From Armatimonadota bacterium (GTDB lineage Bacteria > Armatimonadota > Hebobacteria > CAIYQO01), in assembly GCA_029553475.1 (NCBI GenBank), contig JAKPKV010000028.1, positions 186,001-250,000 on the forward strand: a DNA stretch of 64,000 nt, in the 5' to 3' direction. Below are positions 1 through 7,275 of this stretch, in pieces. Each line of letters opens with the position of its first letter. The first letter of the stretch is position 1. The translations under genes and the position numbers were made by a program. The notes under the pieces were generated by a model, which did no database searches, was not told the origin of the DNA, and saw only the letters and a program-made list of their open reading frames with translations.

Positions 1-695
1 CGCGTGGCGTCTTCGGCGGAGAATTCCACGTCATCGCAGAGCGTTTTGGCCAGCTCGACGGCGCGCACCGCCATCGCCAGCACGTCCTCGCGCGACTTGC
101 GCAGCTTATACTGCATGTGGATGTCGGAGGTAGCGATGAAGGTGTGGATGCGCTTGCGCCGCGCGGGCGCCACCGCCTCCGCGGCCGCCAGGATGTCCTT
201 CTCGTTCGCGCGGCAGAGCCCGGCGACCACCGGCCCTTCCACGTCCTCGGCGATGCGATACACCGCCTCGAAATCGCGCTGCGAGGAGACGGGGAAGCCC
301 GCTTCGATGACGTCCACCCCCAGGCGCGCGAGCTGGCGGGCGACTTCCAGCTTCTCCTCGATATTCATGCTGGCGCCGGGCGATTGCTCGCCGTCGCGCA
401 GCGTGGTGTCGAATATGACGATCTTCTCCGGCATGAGGCTCTCCTCAGTCTGTTCGTGCGCGGTCGCGAACAGGTCGTCCCATTGCACCGGCGGCAGGTC
501 GCCGGCGACCGCGGGATCATTCAACACGGCCAGCATCCGCTCGCGCAATTCGGCGGAGGGCTGGTAGCGCCCCTGCAGCAGGTCGGACAGGTACCCGGCG
601 CTGCACGCGAGGCGGCGCGCGAATTTCGCCTGGCTCAGGTTGCGGCGGGCAAGGGCGGCCAGCAGCCCTTCCCGCCGGATAAGCACGAGCGCCAC
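1..695 (-). CDS. leuA: HTH-2-isopropylmalate synthase (LeuA) fusion, 3' end outside window
   Basis: From codon 88 (ATG at 434) the protein is the N-terminal catalytic barrel of 2-isopropylmalate synthase, the first step of leucine synthesis (acetyl-CoA plus 2-oxoisovalerate). It shows [12 protein letters not shown], the [13 protein letters not shown] stretch and [15 protein letters not shown]. Upstream of that ATG the frame stays open for 87 codons to a GTG at 695 preceded by AGGAGAGG. Those 87 residues form an XRE-type helix-turn-helix ([10 protein letters not shown]...[12 protein letters not shown]) with a WDDLF tail typical of small XRE regulators. The internal ATG has its own GAGGAG ribosome site, so both a fused protein and plain LeuA could be made. 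The gene is cut by the window edge. The LeuA call is firm; whether the fusion is made in vivo is not known. Confidence 0.9.
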   Translation of the reverse strand, partial: MALVLIRREGLLAALARRNLSQAKFARRLACSAGYLSDLLQGRYQPSAELRERMLAVLNDPAVAGDLPPVQWDDLFATAHEQTEESLMPEKIVIFDTTLRDGEQSPGASMNIEEKLEVARQLARLGVDVIEAGFPVSSQRDFEAVYRIAEDVEGPVVAGLCRANEKDILAAAEAVAPARRKRIHTFIATSDIHMQYKLRKSREDVLAMAVRAVELAKTLCDDVEFSAEDAT

Positions 696-733
696 GGTCC
701 TCTCCTTCCGACACGCCGACGGCACTATCACCG

Positions 734-768
734 TGACCGAATGATACTATAATAATACCGAACGGTCA
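734..768. promoter_or_regulatory. Inverted repeat over the HTH-leuA promoter, candidate operator
   Basis: TGACCG (734-739) and its exact complement CGGTCA (763-768) flank an AT-rich core and cover the -35, spacer and -10. The position suits autoregulation by the HTH domain encoded immediately downstream. The role is inferred from position only. Confidence 0.4.
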
Positions 769-769
769 A
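741..769 (-). promoter_or_regulatory. Sigma-70-type promoter of the HTH-leuA gene
   Basis: On the minus strand TTGACC (769-764) is followed after exactly 17 nt by TATCAT (746-741). Transcription would start near 734, giving a leader of about 40 nt before the GTG at 695. Confidence 0.6.
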
Positions 770-807
770 GGGGCGTTCTGAGAAAAGTGGGGGCAGCAAT
801 ATCCGCG

Positions 808-994
808 TAACAGTTCAGTCCTGTCAGCATGTCGCCGAGTGATGGCACACCTACCCCCCCCACCCCCCTTCCCTGGCAGGGAAGGGGGGTGTGATGGGTG
901 TGCAGAGCCGGTGCTCCCCTCCCCGCTCTGGGGAGGGGCGGGGGGAGAGGTGGGTGGACAGACGCCACAGCATGCGGACAGGACTGAACGGTTA
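808..994. repeat. Inverted-repeat element with internal GC-rich hairpins
   Basis: Arms at 808-831 and 971-994 are inverted copies matching at 22 of 24 positions (core GTTCAGTCCTGTC). They enclose about 139 bp holding two further hairpins: CCCCCCTTCCCT/AGGGAAGGGGGG around 860-891, and CCCCTCCCC/GGGGAGGGG around 915-940. No coding sequence is credible here. It resembles a small non-coding MITE-like or dispersed intergenic repeat; no target-site duplication was found. Confidence 0.55.
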
Positions 995-1010
995 TATATC
1001 CGCGACCGAT

Positions 1011-1039
1011 TTGCCTTATCAAGCGGGGGGCGGTATAAT
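1011..1039 (+). promoter_or_regulatory. Promoter of the zinc-type operon
   Basis: TTGCCT (1011-1016), 17-nt spacer, perfect TATAAT (1034-1039). The -10 overlaps the first ATG of the next reading frame, so transcription would begin about 1046-1047, downstream of both ATGs. Initiation at GTG 1047 on a leaderless mRNA, or at a later TTG/GTG, is therefore possible. Confidence 0.6.
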
Positions 1040-1040
1040 G

Positions 1041-1370
1041 ATGTTCGTGCGCACGCGGAGCAGGACGGGCTGGTTGCTGGTGGCGCTGTCGGCGTACCTG
1101 GGGCTGGTGCTGCTGGGGAGTTATCCTCATCAGCACGCGCACGGGCACGCCCCCGCCGCGCACGCGTCGTCCCCCGCGCTCCTGGCCGCCGACGATGATT
1201 GCTCGCTGTGCGCCTGGCATGCCGCCGCGTCGTCCTGCGCCGCGCTGGCGCTGCCCACCGTCACCCCGCGCTTCAACGCCGCCGATCCCGCCCATCTGGC
1301 GGTCAGGATATCGTCGGCATCTCCCGCGCTGCTCCGCGCCACGCGCGCGCCGCCCACGCCCCGCGCCTGA
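1041..1370 (+). CDS. Small secreted/membrane protein with CxxCxWH motif
   Basis: About 109 residues. A short positively charged start and a hydrophobic stretch (WLLVALSAYLGLVLLG) look like a signal peptide or anchor. Then comes a His-rich piece (YPHQHAHGHAPAAH), the motif CSLCAWHAA, and a basic Pro/Ala tail. The family is not identified; the layout resembles small metal-related proteins of the DUF2946 kind. It heads a run of genes ending in a zinc-type ABC transporter and shares its Cys/His motif with the next gene, so a role in metal binding or delivery in the envelope is inferred. The start is uncertain because the promoter -10 overlaps ATG 1038/1041; GTG 1047 is the alternative. Confidence 0.6.
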   Translation: MFVRTRSRTGWLLVALSAYLGLVLLGSYPHQHAHGHAPAAHASSPALLAADDDCSLCAWHAAASSCAALALPTVTPRFNAADPAHLAVRISSASPALLRATRAPPTPRA

Positions 1371-1418
1371 CTTCGTGCCTTTCCTTTCCCTCCCGTAGTT
1401 TGACGCAAAGGACGACCC

Positions 1419-1754
1419 ATGACCGCGTGGCGTCGCCGGCCCTTGCTCCTGCTCTGGCTGGCGCTGATCATCAATCTGGCGTTGTCCGGGCTGGCGATGG
1501 CGCACTCGCATGGCGACCTCGACTGCCGGACACGCCATCATAGCAGCACTTGTACCGCGCCGACCGCTGCCTGCGCGCTGTGCGTCTGGCACGCGGCGGC
1601 CACCCCGCTCTTCCTGTTCGTTATGACGGTGGCCATCATCGCCATCGCCATGACGCGCTTCGCGCCTCCTGCCGCCCACTTCCGCGTGCCGGCGGCGCTG
1701 TGCTCCCCGGCGCGCGCTCCTCCACCTCTTTTTCAGTCCGATCACGCACCTTAA
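1419..1754 (+). CDS. Small membrane protein with CxxCxWH motif, paralogue of preceding gene
   Basis: 111 residues, started at ATG 1419 behind AAAGGA. It has an N-terminal hydrophobic segment (about residues 8-28), an HSHGDLDC...HHSSTC region, then CALCVWHAAATP, followed by a second hydrophobic segment (LFLFVMTVAIIAIAM) and a Pro-rich tail. The C-x2-C-x-W-H-A-A core matches the protein encoded just upstream, so the two are probably diverged tandem copies. Placed 37 nt before the outer-membrane barrel gene. Function unknown; zinc or other metal handling is inferred from Cys/His content and neighbours. Confidence 0.6.
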   Translation: MTAWRRRPLLLLWLALIINLALSGLAMAHSHGDLDCRTRHHSSTCTAPTAACALCVWHAAATPLFLFVMTVAIIAIAMTRFAPPAAHFRVPAALCSPARAPPPLFQSDHAP

Positions 1755-1791
1755 GCCATACATTCATACTGACTAGAACGGAGGATCATTC

Positions 1792-2988
1792 ATGAAACGG
1801 TTCGTATTTTCAGCGCTCGCGCTGTGCCTGCTCGCCTGGGCGACCAGGGCACAGGAGACGACGGCGCGGCCGGCGGCGAGCCTGCTGCCGGATATCAGCA
1901 TCATCGGCAACGTGGTCGGCACGCTCACCGACGCCGAGCATGCCGACATTGACGACCACCTGCAATTGAAAGAGGTGGAAGTGGTCTTCGGCGCGGGGGT
2001 GTACCCCGGCATTCGCGGCGACGTGGTGATCGCCCTGCATGACCCCGACTTCTCCGCCGAAGTGGAGGAGGGGTATGTCACCATCGAGCAACTTTCCCCC
2101 GGCGTGCCGGTCGGCGGGCGCCTGGGCATCCTGCGCATCCCGTTCGGCAAGGTGAATCCGGTGCACCCGCACCAGCTCCCCTACGCGGATACCCCTGCGG
2201 CCATCGAGAATCTGGTAGGCGACGAGTTCATCGGTAACGGCTTTGAGGCCGTGGGGCTCATCCCGCTGCCCGGCAAACTCTTCCTGCAAGCGCAAGTCGG
2301 CCGGTGGAATGCACGCGCGCATCATCACCATGACGACGAGGATTGGCAGGGTTCTGATGCGACGGGATGGTGGCTGCCGGAGGATGACGATCACCATGCG
2401 CACCGTTTGGATTTTACCGGCACATTTACGGTAGGCCGCCTCTGGTCCGGCATAGCCCTGCGGAACGGGAGCGAACTGGAATTGGGCATAAGCCGCGCCA
2501 TCGGAGGGAACGTCCATTATGACCCGGCTATCGATCCTGCGACAAATACGCAACGCCAGGATGCCGATGGCAATCTACTGTTCGAACGTCATGCGCCGGA
2601 CCTGCGCCTGCAGGGCTACGACGTGACGTGGCGCCACTGGCTGCCCGAAGGTCGGCGTATCCTGCTGCAGGGCGAGTATATCACCAACACGGTGGTCGGT
2701 AAGAGCAAGCGGAGCAGCGACGGCTACTATCTGCTTGGCGCCTATCGTCCGAGTCCGTTCTATGAGTTCGGCATGCGCTATGACTGGAGTCAGGCCGCCT
2801 GGCCTGCTCGGTCAAATCATCCGACTGCGGAGACGGCCATTACAGCCTTTGCCACGCGCCAGTTGAACGAAACGACCTACGCGCGCCTGCAACTGAAGCA
2901 TGGCAAGGATCTGGATGGTAAGGATTATAATGAAGCCACTCTCCAGGTGGTCTTCGGCTTCGGCCCGCACGCCCACGTGCTGCAATAA
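1792..2988 (+). CDS. Outer-membrane beta-barrel (porin-like) protein with His-rich loop
   Basis: 398 residues with a cleavable signal peptide (MKRFVFSALALCLLAWATRA). The body alternates polar and hydrophobic residues as in a beta-barrel, with recurring Gly-aromatic strand ends and a C-terminal strand ending FGFGPHAHVLQ. A long His/Asp loop lies around residues 173-206, including HHHHDDED and DDDHHAHR. It sits between the small Cys/His proteins and the ZnuA-like gene and has a strong GGAGG site. The best guess is a metal-selective porin that lets zinc (or a similar ion) through the outer membrane. It does not show a TonB box or plug domain, so a TonB-dependent receptor is unlikely. Confidence 0.7.
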   Translation: MKRFVFSALALCLLAWATRAQETTARPAASLLPDISIIGNVVGTLTDAEHADIDDHLQLKEVEVVFGAGVYPGIRGDVVIALHDPDFSAEVEEGYVTIEQLSPGVPVGGRLGILRIPFGKVNPVHPHQLPYADTPAAIENLVGDEFIGNGFEAVGLIPLPGKLFLQAQVGRWNARAHHHHDDEDWQGSDATGWWLPEDDDHHAHRLDFTGTFTVGRLWSGIALRNGSELELGISRAIGGNVHYDPAIDPATNTQRQDADGNLLFERHAPDLRLQGYDVTWRHWLPEGRRILLQGEYITNTVVGKSKRSSDGYYLLGAYRPSPFYEFGMRYDWSQAAWPARSNHPTAETAITAFATRQLNETTYARLQLKHGKDLDGKDYNEATLQVVFGFGPHAHVLQ

Positions 2989-3000
2989 CGGAGGATTCCC

Positions 3001-3894
3001 ATGCGATACGGATTACCGATAGTACTGCTCGGCCTGCTGGCGGTATGCGCCGCCGCGGCCGTTGACGTCGTCACCGCGACCACGGATCTCGCGTCCATCA
3101 CGCGCGCCGTGGGCGGGACGCGAGTGACGGTGGCGAGTCTGGCGCTGCCCGATCAGGACCTGCACCGGGTGGATCCGCGCCCGAGCTTCGTGGCCAAGCT
3201 GGCCCGCGCGAAGATGGTGGTGCGGGTGGGGATGGACCTGGACGCCTGGATGGATTCACTCATCCAGGCGTCGCGCAACGCGAAGATCCGCAAGGGCGCG
3301 GCGGGCTACGTGGATGCCTCGACGGGCATCACGCCGCTCGAGGTGCCGACCGGCAAGGTGGATGGCGCGCACGGCGACATTCACATCTACGGCAACCCGC
3401 ACTACTGGCTGGACCCGGAGAACGGCAAGGTCATCGCGCGGAGCATCGCCGCCGGGCTGTCGCGCGTGGACCCCGCCGGCGCGCCGACCTACCAGGCCAA
3501 CTGCGAGACCTTCGCCCGGCGCATTGACGCGCGCATGAAGGACTGGCAGGCGCAGGCGGCGCCGCTGAAGGGAAAACAGGTGGTCACCTACCACACCACG
3601 TGGAACTACTTCCTGCGGCGCTTCGGGATGACGCTGGCGAATACGGTGGAGCCGAAACCCGGCATCCCGCCGTCGGCGGCGCACCTGAACGCGCTCATCG
3701 CCGCGATGACGCGCGAGCGCGTGACGCTGGTGATGACGGCGGGGTACTACCCCACCCGCTTCACCGACCTGCTGGCGCGGGAGGCGAAGGCGACGGTGCT
3801 GACGCTGCCCACCAGCGTGGGCGGCGCGAAAGGGGCGGAGGACTACTTCGGCCTTTTCGACGTGACCATCACCAAACTGCGCGACGTGAAATGA
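3001..3894 (+). CDS. znuA: Zinc/manganese ABC transporter, periplasmic binding protein
   Basis: 297 residues. A signal peptide (about residues 1-21) precedes a cluster A-I metal-binding protein fold: VTATTDLASITRAVGG, LHRVDPRPS with the first His ligand, NPHYWLDPENG with the second His, and EPKPGIPPS plus the late GAEDYFGLFD acidic segment. The usual His-rich loop of ZnuA is almost absent, reduced to GAHGDIHIYG. Zinc versus manganese cannot be settled from sequence; the His-rich barrel upstream favours zinc. It delivers the ion to the permease encoded two genes downstream. Start at ATG 3001 behind GGAGG. Confidence 0.85.
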   Translation: MRYGLPIVLLGLLAVCAAAAVDVVTATTDLASITRAVGGTRVTVASLALPDQDLHRVDPRPSFVAKLARAKMVVRVGMDLDAWMDSLIQASRNAKIRKGAAGYVDASTGITPLEVPTGKVDGAHGDIHIYGNPHYWLDPENGKVIARSIAAGLSRVDPAGAPTYQANCETFARRIDARMKDWQAQAAPLKGKQVVTYHTTWNYFLRRFGMTLANTVEPKPGIPPSAAHLNALIAAMTRERVTLVMTAGYYPTRFTDLLAREAKATVLTLPTSVGGAKGAEDYFGLFDVTITKLRDVK

Positions 3895-3903
3895 CGCGCG
3901 AGA

Positions 3904-3932
3904 CCGGCGCCCGGCATGATGCCGGGCGCCGG
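3904..3932 (+). terminator. Strong hairpin between znuA and znuC
   Basis: A perfect 14-bp inverted repeat (3904-3917 with 3919-3932, CCGGCGCCCGGCAT and complement) stands just before the AGGAG site of the ATPase gene. No T-run follows, so it may protect the 3' end of the binding-protein message or reduce downstream expression rather than terminate outright. Confidence 0.55.
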
Positions 3933-3944
3933 CCAGGAGAGCAT

Positions 3945-4691
3945 ATGGCGAACATTCCATTGATGCAATGCCGGCAAACGGATATGGGGTACGGGCGAAA
4001 GGTGGTGTTACCGGACGTCTCGCTCGCGGTGGCGCCGGGCGAGGTGTTGGGGATACTGGGGCCGAACGGCGCGGGCAAGACGACGCTGCTGAAAACGCTG
4101 CTCGGCCTGCTGCCGCCGGTGCGCGGCGCGATCAGCGTTCCCGCGGGCCGCGCGCGCGTGCGGTTCGGGTACGTGCCGCAGCGGCAGGTGGTGGATGAGA
4201 CGTTCCCGCTGACCGCCGCCGACGTGGTGCTGATGGGCCGCTACGGCCTGCTGCGCCCGGGCCGGCGGCCGGGGCGGGACGACCACGCGGCCACGCTGCG
4301 CGCGTTGGCGGAGGTGGGCATGGCCGACCAGGCCCGGCGCCTGTACCGCGAGCTCTCCGGCGGGCAGAAGCAGCGCGTGCTCATCGCCCGCGCGCTGGCC
4401 GGCCAGCCGACGGTGCTGGTGCTGGATGAGCCCACCACCGATATGGACCTCGGCAGCGAACGCGCCATTCTCGAGTTGATCCAGCGCCTGCGCGCCGAGC
4501 ATGGCCTGACGGTGCTGGTGGTCAGCCACCTGCTCCACGTGGTGCTGACGCTGGCCACGCGGGTGGCGCTGGTGGACCGCCGCGTGGAGGTGCTGCCGGT
4601 GGAGGACGCGCGCGGCAGCGAAGTCTTGAGCGCGTTCTACGGCGTCCGGGTGCAGGTGCATGCCATCAACGGGATGCACGTGGTCGTCTGA
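3945..4691 (+). CDS. znuC: Zinc/manganese ABC transporter, ATP-binding protein
   Basis: 248 residues from ATG 3945 (AGGAG six bases upstream). Walker A GPNGAGKTT, signature LSGGQKQR, Walker B VLVLDEPTTDMD and the switch His (VVSHLLH) are all present. It energises the import of the metal delivered by the ZnuA-like protein. The open frame extends far upstream inside znuA, but only this start has a ribosome site and gives a family-typical length. The ZnuB-like permease follows after 11 nt. Confidence 0.9.
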   Translation: MANIPLMQCRQTDMGYGRKVVLPDVSLAVAPGEVLGILGPNGAGKTTLLKTLLGLLPPVRGAISVPAGRARVRFGYVPQRQVVDETFPLTAADVVLMGRYGLLRPGRRPGRDDHAATLRALAEVGMADQARRLYRELSGGQKQRVLIARALAGQPTVLVLDEPTTDMDLGSERAILELIQRLRAEHGLTVLVVSHLLHVVLTLATRVALVDRRVEVLPVEDARGSEVLSAFYGVRVQVHAINGMHVVV

Positions 4692-4702
4692 AAGGAGTCG
4701 TC

Positions 4703-5524
4703 ATGCTGCACGATCTGTTCAGCCCCTTCATGCTCACCAGCTATCTGGCATCGGCGCTGGTGGGGACGGCGTGCGGGTTTCTCTCCGTCTACGTCATCCT
4801 CAAGCGCCTGGTGTTTCTCGCGGTGGCGCTGGCGCAGCTCGTCTCGGCGGCGGTGGCGCTGGCGTTCTTCCTGCATCTCAACCCGACCGTGGCGGCGCTG
4901 GGCGGGGTGGTGCTGGGCGCGCTGCTGTTCTCCTGGCCGGCGCTGGGGAGCGTGCTGCCGCGCGAGAACGCCATCGGCACCTCCTACGCGCTGGCGTCGG
5001 CGGCGGGGGTGCTGCTCATCGCCAAGAACGCGCAGGGCGAAGAGCACCTGCTGAACCTGCTGTACGGCAGCGTGCTGACGGTGCCGCCAGGCGAGCTCTG
5101 GGTGATGGGCGGCGTCGTCATCCTCGCCGGCGCGGTCTACCTGCGCTATGCCAAGGAGTTCCTTTTCACCAGCTTCGACCCGGAGATGGCGCGCACGCTC
5201 GGGGTGCGAACCCGGCTGTGGGAGGCCGTCTTGTACGTCTCGCTGGGCCTCGTCATCGCGCTGGCCATCCATCTGGGCGGCATCATGCTGGTGTTCGCGC
5301 TGCTGGTGATGCCCGGCTACGCGGTGCTGCTGGCGCGCAGCCGCCTCCGCCCGGCATTCTGGGGGGCGGTGGTGCTCGCGCTCCTGGCGGCGGTCGCCGG
5401 GCCGGCGCTCTCGCTCATCTGGGATGTGCCGACCTCCGCCGTCTCCATCGGCCTCCTCGGCCTGTTCGTCATCGGCGGAGCGGGGATCGGGCACTGGCGA
5501 GGAGCGCTGGAGAGGGGGCGGTGA
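4703..5524 (+). CDS. znuB: Zinc/manganese ABC transporter, permease
   Basis: 273 residues with about eight hydrophobic helices, typical of the ABC-3 permease family. Features are the N-terminal LFSPFMLTSYLASALVG, YVILKRLVFLAVALAQ in the first loop, and the EEHLLNLLYGSVLTV and GGIMLVFALLVMPGYAVLL segments. It forms the membrane channel with the preceding ATPase. Start ATG 4703 behind AAAGGAG. It closes the metal-uptake operon; 147 nt with no evident feature separate it from the next gene. Confidence 0.9.
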   Translation: MLHDLFSPFMLTSYLASALVGTACGFLSVYVILKRLVFLAVALAQLVSAAVALAFFLHLNPTVAALGGVVLGALLFSWPALGSVLPRENAIGTSYALASAAGVLLIAKNAQGEEHLLNLLYGSVLTVPPGELWVMGGVVILAGAVYLRYAKEFLFTSFDPEMARTLGVRTRLWEAVLYVSLGLVIALAIHLGGIMLVFALLVMPGYAVLLARSRLRPAFWGAVVLALLAAVAGPALSLIWDVPTSAVSIGLLGLFVIGGAGIGHWRGALERGR

Positions 5525-5671
5525 TCGCGGCAGCCGCTGCGCACGCGTTTCGGCCATCGGCGCCGCCGGGGATAATGGGCGTGTTCCCGGCCCGTTCGGC
5601 AGGTGTCGGCGGGCGCGGGGACGAATGAGGGAACAGGCCCTGTCGGGTCAGGAGAGGACGGGACGCGCCCC

Positions 5672-7123
5672 ATGCCGCCGCGGCATCTTCCGCTGCTCCT
5701 ATTGCTGCTCTGCCTGTGCATCGCCGGCCGTCTCCCTGCCGAGGACGCGACGCCGGCGCTGCCGCCCGCCTGCCCCATCCAGGCGGAGACGTCGGCGGCG
5801 CGCGTGACGGTGGGGCCGTATGCCCTCGACGCGCAGACCATTCGCGTGAATCTGGCGGCGGGCGACCTCACCGCGGAGGGCGAGGTGGTGATGACCGGGC
5901 CGGACGGCGTCTTCACCGCGGACAGCCTGCGCTATAACATGGAGACGGAGGCCGGTCATCTGGATCGGGTGATGGGCTGCTTTGCGCCGTTCCGCTTCGC
6001 GGCGCAGAGCATGAGCCTGGACGCGCAGGGCACGAAGCAGATCCAACGCGCCCGGCTCACCACCTGCGCCCGCGCGCATCCCCATTACGAGCTGCGCGCG
6101 CGCAGTTTCGTGGTGCAGGACTCGGGGCAGTTCCGCGCCCGGCATACCGCCCTCGCCATGGCCGGCCACCGGATCGTCAACATCCCGTCCATACGCGGGA
6201 AAGTGGGCGGCGGTGGCGCGGAAATCGCCCAGCCGGCGCTGACCGGCGGCGTGAGCGGCATTGACGGCACCTACCTGGCCGTCAATTACGCGGCGCCCGT
6301 CGGCGATGACCGCGACCTGCGCATCACCGGGCGCGCCGGCACCGAAGGCCTCTTCCGCGGCCACGCCTCCTATACCCAGCCGTTTGCCGTGCGCGATACC
6401 CTCACCGACGGCACCGTCGCCCTGCATGTCAGCGTGAAAGAAGACGTGGAGAATCGGCTGGTCGCCGGCGACAGGCTGGTTGATGAACGGTTGGAGCGCC
6501 TCACCATCAGCCGGCTCCCCGCGCTGCAGGTCGCCTTCCCGGCCCTGCCGCTGCGCGGCGAGCTGGAGGGCTATGCCCTGCGGGTGGGCGGCGGACTCGG
6601 CCGCTATCGCGAAGAACCCACCGACGTCACCGCCAACCGCGCGCAGGCATGGGCGGTGCTGACCTCGCCCGCCGTCCAGGTGGGCGGCAACCTGCGGCTG
6701 CGCGGCGAGCTCGGCCTGCGCGGCGCCGTCTCCGGCGGGCAGCAGCACGGCACCTCCGTGCTGCAGCTCACGCTGGATACGCCGCCGGAGAAGGCGGGGT
6801 ACGTCAACCTGTCTTACCTGCGCCGCCGCGAAAGCGGCACGTCGCCCTTCCTCTTCGACCGCGTGGCGATGCCCGACGAGCTGTATACCGAATATGAATT
6901 CCCGCTGGGAAAGGACAGCCCGTGGTGGCTGAACGTGGCGAACCGGTTGGACCTGGAGACGCTCAAGTCCCGCGACTATTCCGTCACCGCCATCTATAAA
7001 CTCGACTGCATCTCCTACGGGCTCACGTACAACTATGCCGCAAAAAGCGTGGGCGTCGGGTTGGTGCTGAACGCCTTTGGCTCGTTTCATAAGGGCGTGG
7101 GCGGCGTCGGGTTCTCGCAGTAA
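5672..7123 (+). CDS. lptD: LPS-assembly protein LptD-like, short form
   Basis: 483 residues from ATG 5672. A signal peptide (PLLLLLLCLCIAGRLPA) precedes an OstA-type jelly-roll (residues about 45-190: NLAAGDLTAEGEVVMTG, DSLRYNMET). LTTCARAHPHYELRA matches the LptD motif (S/T-T-C...W/Y-x-L-R-A). The rest is a barrel. LptD inserts lipopolysaccharide in the outer leaflet of the outer membrane. It is much shorter than proteobacterial LptD (nearly 800 residues), and no lptA, lptC or lptE lies beside it. A frame extending upstream to 5603 is less likely because it would bury the signal peptide. Confidence 0.7.
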   Translation: MPPRHLPLLLLLLCLCIAGRLPAEDATPALPPACPIQAETSAARVTVGPYALDAQTIRVNLAAGDLTAEGEVVMTGPDGVFTADSLRYNMETEAGHLDRVMGCFAPFRFAAQSMSLDAQGTKQIQRARLTTCARAHPHYELRARSFVVQDSGQFRARHTALAMAGHRIVNIPSIRGKVGGGGAEIAQPALTGGVSGIDGTYLAVNYAAPVGDDRDLRITGRAGTEGLFRGHASYTQPFAVRDTLTDGTVALHVSVKEDVENRLVAGDRLVDERLERLTISRLPALQVAFPALPLRGELEGYALRVGGGLGRYREEPTDVTANRAQAWAVLTSPAVQVGGNLRLRGELGLRGAVSGGQQHGTSVLQLTLDTPPEKAGYVNLSYLRRRESGTSPFLFDRVAMPDELYTEYEFPLGKDSPWWLNVANRLDLETLKSRDYSVTAIYKLDCISYGLTYNYAAKSVGVGLVLNAFGSFHKGVGGVGFSQ

Positions 7124-7275
7124 GCCGGCGCGACGGCGCGTTTCCCGGCGCCGGACGTGCCGGTGGCGCTACGCGCCCGCCCGCAACGATGTGCGCCGCG
7201 CGCGGTCTAATGAAGGGGTACGAGACCGCTCGTACCGTTGCCGATGGCACTGACACCTGTTCACGGAGTTCCTGC

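Noticed and set aside
700-1040. Zur-type operator upstream of the zinc operon
   Set aside because: I looked for a classical AT-rich Zur palindrome near the promoter and found none that is convincing.
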